A stretch of 64,000 nucleotides of DNA from Actinacidiphila sp. DG2A-62 (GTDB lineage Bacteria > Actinomycetota > Actinomycetes > Streptomycetales > Streptomycetaceae). A program made the position numbers and the translations under genes. Each line of letters opens with the position of its first letter. Positions within the stretch are counted from its first letter, which is position 1. The notes beneath the pieces are model-generated. The model searched no databases, was not told the DNA's origin, and saw nothing but the letters and a program-made list of their open reading frames with translations. Of this stretch, positions 17,076 through 24,636 are shown in pieces. The stretch lies in the NCBI RefSeq assembly GCF_035825295.1, contig NZ_JAYMGI010000002.1, positions 5,943,501-6,007,500 of the forward strand, written 5' to 3'.

Positions 17076-18062
17076 ATGAGCACGGCCATCGGAATCCTGG
17101 GAACCGGCGCGTACTTCCCGTCCCACGTGGTGACCAACGAGGAGGTGGGCGGCCCGGCCGGAGTCACCGACGAGTGGATCAGGGCCAAGACCGGCATCCA
17201 CAGCCGGCGCCGGGCCAAGCCCGACGAGGCCACCTCGGACCTGGCCACCTACGCCGCGCGCACCGCGCTGGAGGACGCCGGGGTGCGCGCCCAGGACGTC
17301 TCGCTGATCGTCGTCGCCACCACCACGCCCGACATGCTCGGGCCGGCCTGCGCGTGCATGGTGGCCGGCAACCTCGAATGCCCGGTCACCACCGCGGCGT
17401 TCGACCTGCACGCGGCGTGCAGCGGCTTCCCGTACGCGCTGTCGATGGCCGAGCGGCACATCAGGGCCGAGGGCGGCCACGCGCTGGTCATCGGCGCCGA
17501 CACCTACACCCGCTTCCTCAACCCGGCCGACCCGCGCACCGTGGTGCTGTGGGGCGACGGCGGCGGCGCGGTGGTGCTCGGCCCGGTCCCCGAGGGGCGC
17601 GGTCTGATCAGGTCCCGGCTGATGAGCCACGGCGCCGAGTTCGGCCTGGCCACCATCCCGGGCATCGGCAGCCGCGAGCCGATCGGCGCCCGCACCCTCG
17701 CCGAGGGCCGGCACTACGTGCACATGAACGGCCGCCGGATCACCGAGATCGTCAAGGAGCGGGTGCCCGGCCTGGTCGCGGACTTCCTCGCCGAGGCCGG
17801 CGTGGACCGCACCGAGGTGGACCACCTGATCCCGCACCAGGGCAACGACATGATGGTCCGCAGCCTCGGCCCGATGTTCGGCCTGGACAACGCGACGGTG
17901 CACTCCACCTCCCGGGACTACGGCAACACCGGCTCCGCCTCCATCCCGGTGACCCTGGACCAGGCGCGCCGGGCCGGCGACATCTCCCCGGGCGACACCG
18001 CCCTGCTGGTCGCCTTCGGCGCCGGCATCACCTTCGGGTTCACCCTGCTGCGCTGGCAGTGA
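17076..18062 (+). CDS. 3-oxoacyl-ACP synthase III (KASIII/FabH family), copy 2
   Basis: A 328-residue KASIII with an intact triad: Cys115 in LHAACSGF, His254 in LIPHQGND and Asn284 in YGNTGSAS. It is clearly diverged from the first copy, so it is not a recent duplicate. A GGGAG-type site precedes the ATG, and a 170-bp gap separates it from the carboxylase gene, so it may start a new transcript. Two different KASIIIs recall PqsD/PqsBC in alkylquinolone synthesis and BomK in A33853 synthesis; which reaction applies here is unknown. Confidence 0.92.
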   Translation: MSTAIGILGTGAYFPSHVVTNEEVGGPAGVTDEWIRAKTGIHSRRRAKPDEATSDLATYAARTALEDAGVRAQDVSLIVVATTTPDMLGPACACMVAGNLECPVTTAAFDLHAACSGFPYALSMAERHIRAEGGHALVIGADTYTRFLNPADPRTVVLWGDGGGAVVLGPVPEGRGLIRSRLMSHGAEFGLATIPGIGSREPIGARTLAEGRHYVHMNGRRITEIVKERVPGLVADFLAEAGVDRTEVDHLIPHQGNDMMVRSLGPMFGLDNATVHSTSRDYGNTGSASIPVTLDQARRAGDISPGDTALLVAFGAGITFGFTLLRWQ

Positions 18063-18111
18063 CGCGGGCCCGTACCCACTGGCAACCACTCACGGGAGGG
18101 CGACGCTCCAC

Positions 18112-18918
18112 ATGACCGCCACCGACACCCACCCCATCGACGTCGACGCGTACCTGGACCGGATCGGTGCGGCGCGTCCCGAGCGGCCCACCTTCGAGGC
18201 CCTGTGCGACCTGCAGGAACGGCACATGATGACGGTGCCGTTCGAGACCCTGGACTTCGCGCTCGGCGGCATACCGAGCATGAAGGACGAGGACGTCTAC
18301 GACAAGATCGTCCGGCAGCGCCGCGGCGGCGGCTGCGGCGAGCTGAACTCCGGCTTCGCCCTCCTGCTGCGCGCGCTGGGCTACCGGGTCAGCCTGCTCG
18401 GCGGCCGGGTGCTGCACAACGGCCGCGAGGCGTTCCGCGGCGTCCACAACGGCCACCTGGTGCTGCTGGTCGAGCTCGACCAGCCGTACGTGGTGGACGT
18501 CGGCTTCCGCTGGGCCGCCCGCAAGCCGCTGAAGCTGCACGAGCGGGGCGTCCAGCACGACGCGCACGGCGGCTACCAGCTGCAGTTCTCGCCGTACGGC
18601 GACATCGAGATGGTGCACGACGGCGTGCTGCGCTGGCAGGTGGAGACCCACCCGCGCGAGCTGGACGACTTCACCTCGGTGATGTGGTACTGCGCCACCT
18701 CGCCCGAGGTGCCCGGCAAGGGCCAGCTGTGGGCGTCGATCGTCACCGCCACCGGCCGGGTGTCGCTGTTCAACCGCATCCTCACCGAGCACGGCGAGGG
18801 CGCCAAGGAGTCCCGCGAACTGACCGACGACGCCGAGTTCCTCAAGGAGTTCGAGCACCGGTTCGGCATCACCCTGGACGCCGTGCCCGAGCTGGCCCCG
18901 GTCCCGGCCGCGGGCTGA
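18112..18918 (+). CDS. Arylamine N-acetyltransferase family protein, copy 2
   Basis: A 268-residue NAT-fold protein with Cys75 (RGGGCGELN), His115 (NGHLVLLV) and Asp129 (VVDVGF) in the right order for the catalytic triad. Sequence around the triad differs strongly from copy 1 at 4358, so the two probably have different substrates. Located 49 bases after KASIII copy 2, it may accept the acyl chain made there and join it to an arylamine, as amide synthases of ansamycin clusters do. Confidence 0.9.
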   Translation: MTATDTHPIDVDAYLDRIGAARPERPTFEALCDLQERHMMTVPFETLDFALGGIPSMKDEDVYDKIVRQRRGGGCGELNSGFALLLRALGYRVSLLGGRVLHNGREAFRGVHNGHLVLLVELDQPYVVDVGFRWAARKPLKLHERGVQHDAHGGYQLQFSPYGDIEMVHDGVLRWQVETHPRELDDFTSVMWYCATSPEVPGKGQLWASIVTATGRVSLFNRILTEHGEGAKESRELTDDAEFLKEFEHRFGITLDAVPELAPVPAAG

Positions 18919-18993
18919 GCCCCCGGCCGGACCCCCGACCACCCGCACCACCCCCCTGACCGGACGTACTGAGAACGGAAGAGGTACCCACAC

Positions 18994-20020
18994 GTGAGCA
19001 AGGTGCGCTGGGGACTCCTGGTGACCGGCGGCTACGCGGACGTCGCGATGCTGGCCAACGCCGAGTCGGAGACCACCGAGTTCGTCGCCGTCGCCGCGGG
19101 CGACGCCGAGGAGTCCAAGAAGTACGCCGAGGCCCGCGGCATCCCCGCGAGCTACGCGAGGTACGAGGAACTGCTGGCCGCCGAGGACATCGACGCGGTG
19201 TTCGTCGCGCTGCACCCGGTCGACCACGCCGACTGGGCGGTCAAGGCGCTGCGGGCCGGCAAGCACGTGCTGGTGGAGAAGCCGCTGGCGCTGACCGCGG
19301 CCGACGCCGAGCGGGTCTTCGACGCGGCCGAGCAGGCCAGGCCGGCAGGCCGTCGAGGGCGTGATGTTCCGCCACCACCCGCAGACGCTGCTGGCCCAGC
19401 GGCTGGTCGCCGAGGGCCGGATCGGCGAACTGCGCTACATCTACGGCAGCTGCACCGCCACGCTGCCGCCGGACTACTTCCGCCGCGACCGCGCGCTCGG
19501 CGGCGGCGCCCTGCTGGACCTGGGCGTCTTCCCGCTGACCGCGATCCGCCTGTTCGGCGGCAGCCCGCAGCGGGTGTACGCCGAGGAGGTGCGCCGCGGC
19601 GAGAGCGCCGCCGACCACAACTACTCGGCGGTGCTGCGGCTGCCGAACGACGTGCTGGCGCAGTTCGAGGCCGGCCAGGAGGTCGCGCGCGGCGACGTGC
19701 TGCACATCGTGGGCACCCTGGGCCGGGTCATCGTGCCCGACCCGTGGCTGGGCCGCGCCGAGAAGGTCGAGCTGAGCCTGCAGGGCCCGCCGCCGCACGG
19801 CGACCCGGTCGCGGAGTTCTTCGACGTCGACCCGGACGGCTCGCTCGGCGCCGGGAAGCCGTTCGCGATCTCCCGGCTGCAGTTCGACGCCGTCTCCGCG
19901 GCCTTCGCGGGCGGCGAGCCGCTGCCCTTCGGCCGCGCGGACGCGGTCGAGCAGGCCCGGGTGCTGGAGGCGCTGCTGGCCTCCAGCGCGCGTGCCGAGG
20001 CGGTCGTGCTGGACGCCTGA
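18994..20020 (+). CDS. Gfo/Idh/MocA-family oxidoreductase, frameshifted
   Basis: An NAD(P)-dependent oxidoreductase of about 341 residues. The N-terminal Rossmann part (with HVLVEKPLALT, containing the conserved EKP) is read in one frame. The C-terminal substrate domain (RHHPQTLLAQRL onward) is read in another. The break is near 19339, where GCCAGGCCGG has one base too many, or is missing two, relative to the expected EQAxGRQAVEG. Start GTG follows GGAAGAGG. Both halves look fully conserved, so an assembly error or very recent mutation is likelier than old decay. The family oxidises or reduces sugars and related hydroxy compounds; the substrate is unknown. Confidence 0.8.
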
Positions 20021-20439
20021 GAGCCCGGCCGCCCCCCCGCACCGGCCGTTCCCGCACCCCTCCCGCACCCCTCCCGCGGCCCCGGCGACGCATGTCGCCG
20101 GGGCCGCGGTGCGTCCGGGGCCCGCGGGGTCCGGCGCGGCGCCGGTGGCAACAGTGCGGTGGTGTGGTGACGGCACACCCGTCGGTGTGGCGGGAGACAT
20201 ACGGGCGTCACGGTAGGGGCCCCAGGAGTGCTTCAAACCCACATCCGGGGCCCAAGTGGGTGCCCGGGGGACCTTGGGGCGCGGGCGCGGTTCGTCGGAG
20301 GGTTGAGGCGCACACAAGAGCCACGCGGGCACCACGCGAACTCAACGATCACCGCAGTTCGCAGCGGACGCGCACCACCGTGCGCACGCTCACCGCGCGG
20401 CACTTGCCATCGCACATCGACCAGCCATTCGGGGGATGG
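20021..20439. other. 419-bp gap: terminator, then probable promoter region
   Basis: After the oxidoreductase gene there are short CCCGCACCCCT repeats, then a strong hairpin at 20074-20109. About 330 bp upstream of the transposase-like gene are slightly less GC-rich and probably hold its promoter. No convincing coding frame, terminal inverted repeat or target duplication was found. Confidence 0.5.
20074..20109 (+). terminator. Intrinsic terminator-like hairpin
   Basis: A perfect 16-bp stem (20074-20089 with 20094-20109) with GCAT loop lies 54 bases after the oxidoreductase stop. It probably ends the biosynthetic transcript. Confidence 0.75.
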
Positions 20440-21647
20440 ATGAGCATCGACGACGCGTTGATGACCTTGCCGGCCGATCAGCGCCCGCCGGTCACGGCGG
20501 CGCAGCAGCACACCTGGGACGACGGATCGCTCGACGAGCTGTCCGAGGTCCTGTTCGCCTCGCTGGTCCGCAGCGACCAGCGGCGGCGCGGCAACGACTA
20601 CCTGCGCGGCCTGCTGCGGGCCCAGGGGCGCAGGTCGATCCGGAACATCGCGACGGAACTGGGGGGTTCGGCCACCGAGCAGAGCCTGCACCACTTCATC
20701 TCCAGCTCCACCTGGGACTGGGTGCCGGTGCGCCGCGCCCTGGCCCGCCACCTGGACGACAACGTGCCGCCGCTGGCCTGGGTGGTGCGTCCCATGGTGA
20801 TACCCAAGACCGGCGAGAACTCCGTCGGCGTGGAGCGGCAGTACATACCCGAGGCCGGCCAGGTGCTCAACGCGCAGCGCGCGGTCGGCGTCTGGGCGGC
20901 CACCGAGCAGACCAGCACGCCGGTCAACTGGCGGCTGCACCTGTCGCCGGCCTGGCTGAACGACGCCGAGCGGCGCCGCCAGGCGTCGGTGCCGGACGAC
21001 CTGGTGGCCCAGGCGCCGGGCGAGAGCACCGTGGACGCGGTGCTGGAGGCGGCCGGCTGGGGCCGGCCGGACGCCCGGTGGTGCTGGACGCCCGGGGCAT
21101 GGACATCCCGGTGCTGGTCCGCCGGTTCCGCGCCGCGGGCGTGCCCTTCCTGGCCCGGGTGGGCAGCGCCTTCCGGCTCGGCGTGACCGACCGGGCGCTG
21201 GTCAGCCGGCGCACCGAGCCGCTGCCCGCCGGGCAGATCGTGGCGATGGCCAGGGACCGGCTGCGGCCGGTGATGTGGCGCGACCACACCGCCGCGCGGA
21301 TGCGCTGCAGCCCGGCCACCGCGGTGCGGGTGCGGCTGCCCGGCGGCGAGCGTGAGACGCCGCGCGGCGCGGCCCACGCCGACCTGGCGCTGCTCGGCGT
21401 CACCGAGGACCGCAGGCGGCTGCCGGCCGACCTGTGGATCACCGACCTGGTGCGGACGCCGCCGGCGGTGCTGGTGAGGCTGCGCCGGCTCACCGGGCGG
21501 GTGCAGCGCAACTTCGAGGAGACGGCCGACCAGTTGGGCATCCGGGACTTCACCGGCCGCTCGTACCACGGCTGGCACCGGCACATGACGCTCGCCTCGG
21601 CCGCCCACGCGGTGGCGATGCTGCGCGCCGCCCGCCGCACCGGCTGA
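20440..21647 (+). CDS. IS701-like transposase-related protein, frameshifted and missing a catalytic Asp
   Basis: About 402 residues once a break near 21072 (one base missing before CGCCCGGTGGTG) is repaired. The N-terminus (LFASLVRSDQRRRGNDYLRGLL, read in two pieces) and the C-terminus (GIRDFTGRSYHGWHRHMTLA) follow the IS701 family. The segment that normally carries the first catalytic Asp reads WVVRPMVIPKTGENSVGVERQY, split here as WVVRPMVIPK and SVGVERQY; no Asp is present. The later Asp (VVLDARGMD) and Glu (NFEETADQLG) remain. No terminal repeats flank it. It may be a domesticated, non-transposing protein at the cluster edge. Confidence 0.7.
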
Positions 21648-21687
21648 CCGGACGCGCCGCGCGCCGCGCGGGCGCCGGCTGCACCGC

Positions 21688-21723
21688 GAGGGGCCCGGAC
21701 GCCTCGCCGCGTCCGGGCCCCTC
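21688..21723. terminator. Bidirectional terminator between converging genes
   Basis: A 15-bp perfect stem (21688-21702 with 21709-21723) with a 6-base loop lies between the rightward transposase-like gene and the leftward marR gene. Confidence 0.8.
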
Positions 21724-21742
21724 CGCGTGGTCCACCCGTGGC

Positions 21743-22426
21743 TCACATCTTGCGCAGCCGCTCCACCGTGGCCTCGGCGACCTTGATGCTGCTCTCCAGG
21801 TACGTGACGATCGCGGCCAGCTCCTCCTTGGAGTAGTTCAGCGCCAGCTGGAGCTGGGCCTCGACCATCGGCTGGAAGACTCGTCCGATGGTCACGGCGG
21901 CCTCGGTCGGCACCACGATCACCTTGCGGCGGTCGACGGTGTCGCGCTCCCTGCGGACGTAGCCGGCCTTCTCCAGCCGGTCGATCACCCCGGTGATCGC
22001 GCCGGTGGTGAGTCCGGTGAGCTTGGCCAGCTCGCCGGGGCTCAGCGGCGAGTCGGCCGGCAGCGTCTGCACGTAGGAGATGATCCACGCGTCCGTGGGG
22101 TGGGTGCCGATCGCCTTGGCCGCGGCGGCGTTCAGCGCGAGCAGCCCGAGGCCCAGCTCCCGGCCGGCGGTCGCCACGCGCTGGAGCAGCAGGTCGCGCT
22201 CGGCGTCCCCGGTGCTCTTGCGGTGGTACCCGCCGGTCTCCGTCGCCGACGACCCGCCGGCGTCGTGCGGCGCCCGCTCGTAGGGGTGGCCCAGGCCGGT
22301 GGCGCCGCCGGCCGCGGGGCCACCCGTACCGCCCGAGCCGCCTGTGCCGTCCGCGCCGTCGGCGTCGCCCTTGCCGTCGCCGCTCGCTGTCCCCGCCATA
22401 CCGCCCGCCTTTCGCGCGTCGTCCAC
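21743..22426 (-). CDS. MarR-family transcriptional regulator
   Basis: A winged helix-turn-helix regulator of about 227 residues. The DNA-binding part reads LSPGELAKLTGLTTGAIT, followed by the wing VRRERDTVDRRKVIV. The first 70-80 residues are a Gly/Ala/Asp-rich extension unusual for MarR proteins. The GTG at 22426 is preceded by AAGGAG at good spacing; GTG 22447 and ATG 22399 are alternatives. It is divergent from a drug-exporter gene and the shared control region has matching palindromes. It most likely represses both genes until a phenolic or aromatic ligand, perhaps the cluster product, binds. Confidence 0.88.
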   Translation of the reverse strand: MDDARKAGGMAGTASGDGKGDADGADGTGGSGGTGGPAAGGATGLGHPYERAPHDAGGSSATETGGYHRKSTGDAERDLLLQRVATAGRELGLGLLALNAAAAKAIGTHPTDAWIISYVQTLPADSPLSPGELAKLTGLTTGAITGVIDRLEKAGYVRRERDTVDRRKVIVVPTEAAVTIGRVFQPMVEAQLQLALNYSKEELAAIVTYLESSIKVAEATVERLRKM

Positions 22427-22457
22427 GGATCTGTCGCTCCTTGACACCTCGACCGCC

Positions 22458-22506
22458 TGTCTCTTATCGTCATTATATCTTGGTGACTAAGAGACATCAT
22501 TAATGA
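22458..22506. promoter_or_regulatory. Candidate MarR operators and marR -10 box
   Basis: In an AT-rich island, TGTCTCTTA (22458-22466) is matched by its exact complement TAAGAGACA (22488-22496), 21 bases apart. A perfect TATAAT on the minus strand (22472-22477) lies between the arms, in position for marR transcription. The palindrome TCATTAATGA (22497-22506) lies next to it on the exporter side. Binding here could shut off both promoters. Confidence 0.6.
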
Positions 22507-22556
22507 GATACCTCGTTGGTGCAAAGATACTCCACTGAAAGAGGGGTCGAGCCGAA

Positions 22557-24257
22557 GTGAGCTTGCCCACCGATGAATCGCCCGCCGTGGCCGGCACGGC
22601 GGAGGACGCACCGGACCCCAAGCGCTGGGCAGCACTGGCCATCGTTCTGCTCGCCGCCTTCATGGACCTGCTGGACGTGACGATCGTCAACGTCGCGGTC
22701 CCCAGCATCCAGACCGACCTGCACGCCGGCTACTCCGCCATCGAGTGGGTCACCGCCGGCTACGCCCTGTCCTTCGCCGCGCTGCTGATCAGCGGCGGCC
22801 GCCTCGGCGACATCTTCGGCCGCAAGAAGCTGCTGATGATCGGCATGGCCGGCTTCACCGTCGCGTCGCTGCTGTGCGGCGTCGCGGTCAGCCCCGGCAT
22901 GCTCATCACCGCGCGCGTCCTCCAGGGCTGCATGGCCGCCCTGATGGTGCCGCAGGTGCTGGCCATCATCCATGTCGCCTTCCCCGCCTCCGAGCGCGGG
23001 AAGGTCTTCGGCATGTACGGCAGCATCGGCGGCCTCGCGGTGCTCTCCGGCCCGATCCTGGGCGGCGTGTTCGTCAACGCGAACCTGTTCGGCTGGGACT
23101 GGCGCCCGATCTTCCTGGTCAACATCCCGGTCGGCGTCCTCGGCTGCGTCGCCGCCGCCTACTACGTCTCGGAGTCCCGCTCGCCGAACGCGCCGCGGCT
23201 GGACGTCGTGGGCGTGGTGCTGGCCACCGTCGCCGTGCTGCTGCTGGTCTACCCGCTCACCGAGGGCCGCGACCGCGGCTGGCCCGCCTGGATCTTCCTG
23301 ATGATGGGCGCCTCGGTCGTCATGACGGTGGTCTTCGTGCTCTACGAGCGCCGGCTCACCGCCCAGGGCAGGACACCGCTGATCGTGCTGAGCCTGTTCA
23401 GCGCCCGCAGCTTCGCCGGCGGCTTCAGCGTCAACCTGCTGTTCAACCTCACCTACGGCACCTTCTTCCTGATGTCCGCGCTGTACATGCAGGTCGGCCT
23501 CGGCTGGTCCGCGCTGCACGCGGGCCTGACCGGGGTGCCGTTCTTCCTGGGCCTGGCGATCTCCGCGGGCGCGGCGGTGCAGTTCCTGACGCCGAAGTTC
23601 GGCCGCAAGGTGATGTTCGCCGGCGGCATCCTGCTGGTGGCGGGAACTCTCGTCTACATCCTCGCCGTCAACCGGTACATGATCGGCATCCACTCCTGGG
23701 AGATGGGTCCCGCCCTGTTCGTGATGGGGCTGGGCATGGGCCTGGTCGTGGCGCCGCTGGTCGACTTCGCGCTCACCGACGTGCCGCACGAGTCGGCCGG
23801 CTCGGCCTCCGGCGTGCTCAGCACCACCCAGCAGCTCGGCAACTCCATCGGCATCGCCCTCGTCGCGGCCCTCTTCCTGGCCCCGCTCGCGGGACAGGCC
23901 GCGGCGGGGGTCGACTCGGTGGCCCCGCAGATCCGGCACGAGCTGTCGGCGGCGGGCCTGTCCCAGCCGGCCCAGTCCGCGGTGATCAGCAGCTTCAAGG
24001 TGTGCGCCAAGGACCAGGCGGCCGAGAAGGACCCGGCCGTGGTGCCGGCCAGCTGCAAGGCCGGGCCGCCGCCGGGCACCACCCCCGAGCAGGCCGCGGT
24101 CGTCGCCAAGTCGATGCGGGACCACTCGCCGGCGGTCACCGCCGACACCTTCTCCCGCTCGTTCAGGAACGGCCTCGGCTGGGTGGCGGGACTGCTGGTG
24201 CTGGTCACCCTGCTGATGGTCACCATGCCCAAGTTCGCCCGGCCACAGGAGGTGTGA
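22557..24257 (+). CDS. DHA2-family MFS drug exporter (14 transmembrane segments)
   Basis: A 566-residue proton-coupled multidrug exporter. The first helix carries LDVTIVNVAVPSIQ, the DHA2 signature, and loop 2-3 has GRLGDIFGRKKLL (motif A). Motif C-like GGLAVLSGPILGG appears in helix 5. About 14 hydrophobic segments are visible, with a larger charged/Cys-containing loop near residues 465-525 before the last helix. GTG start. Being divergent from MarR and at the end of the metabolite cluster, it probably exports the product and gives self-resistance. Confidence 0.92.
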   Translation: MSLPTDESPAVAGTAEDAPDPKRWAALAIVLLAAFMDLLDVTIVNVAVPSIQTDLHAGYSAIEWVTAGYALSFAALLISGGRLGDIFGRKKLLMIGMAGFTVASLLCGVAVSPGMLITARVLQGCMAALMVPQVLAIIHVAFPASERGKVFGMYGSIGGLAVLSGPILGGVFVNANLFGWDWRPIFLVNIPVGVLGCVAAAYYVSESRSPNAPRLDVVGVVLATVAVLLLVYPLTEGRDRGWPAWIFLMMGASVVMTVVFVLYERRLTAQGRTPLIVLSLFSARSFAGGFSVNLLFNLTYGTFFLMSALYMQVGLGWSALHAGLTGVPFFLGLAISAGAAVQFLTPKFGRKVMFAGGILLVAGTLVYILAVNRYMIGIHSWEMGPALFVMGLGMGLVVAPLVDFALTDVPHESAGSASGVLSTTQQLGNSIGIALVAALFLAPLAGQAAAGVDSVAPQIRHELSAAGLSQPAQSAVISSFKVCAKDQAAEKDPAVVPASCKAGPPPGTTPEQAAVVAKSMRDHSPAVTADTFSRSFRNGLGWVAGLLVLVTLLMVTMPKFARPQEV

Positions 24258-24636
24258 CCCGCGCCCGGATCGACGGGCGGGCGCGAGGACGATCGCGGCA
24301 CCGGAGTTCGGCACAGCGGTCACTTGCCCGCCACCTGCCCGTGACTGATGATCAATCCGACGAGCACACCCTGCAGATCCGGGCTCCTGAGCAGCCCGCC
24401 GGGCGCAACCCCCGAGCCCCGGCGGGCCTCGGCCCGAAGCGCGGCGCCGAACGGCGCCGCGCGGACCGGCCCGGCGACCGCGACGAGGCGGCCGCCGGCG
24501 GCACGACGCAACGGTGCGACCCCCGACGGCACGCACGTGCCGGCGCAGACGATGCGAGCAACCTGCAGGTGAGGATCAGATCCGACCGAGATGACGGCGG
24601 CCCCGCGGGAGCTGCCTGACACGTTACGGAGAGCCG
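24258..24636. other. 379-bp gap between exporter and PucR-like gene
   Basis: No convincing coding frame. A 10-bp hairpin (GCGCGGCGCC at 24439-24448 with its complement at 24453-24462, loop GAAC) could end the exporter transcript or fold in a leader. The last 60 bases before 24637 are less GC-rich and may hold the next promoter. Confidence 0.45.

Noticed and set aside
20021..21740. Complete insertion sequence
   Set aside because: No terminal inverted repeats or target duplications were found around the transposase-like gene, and its first catalytic Asp is missing.
24348..24572. 74-codon frame between exporter and PucR-like genes
   Set aside because: Arg/Pro/Ala-rich product, no ribosome-binding site, and a hairpin lies inside it.
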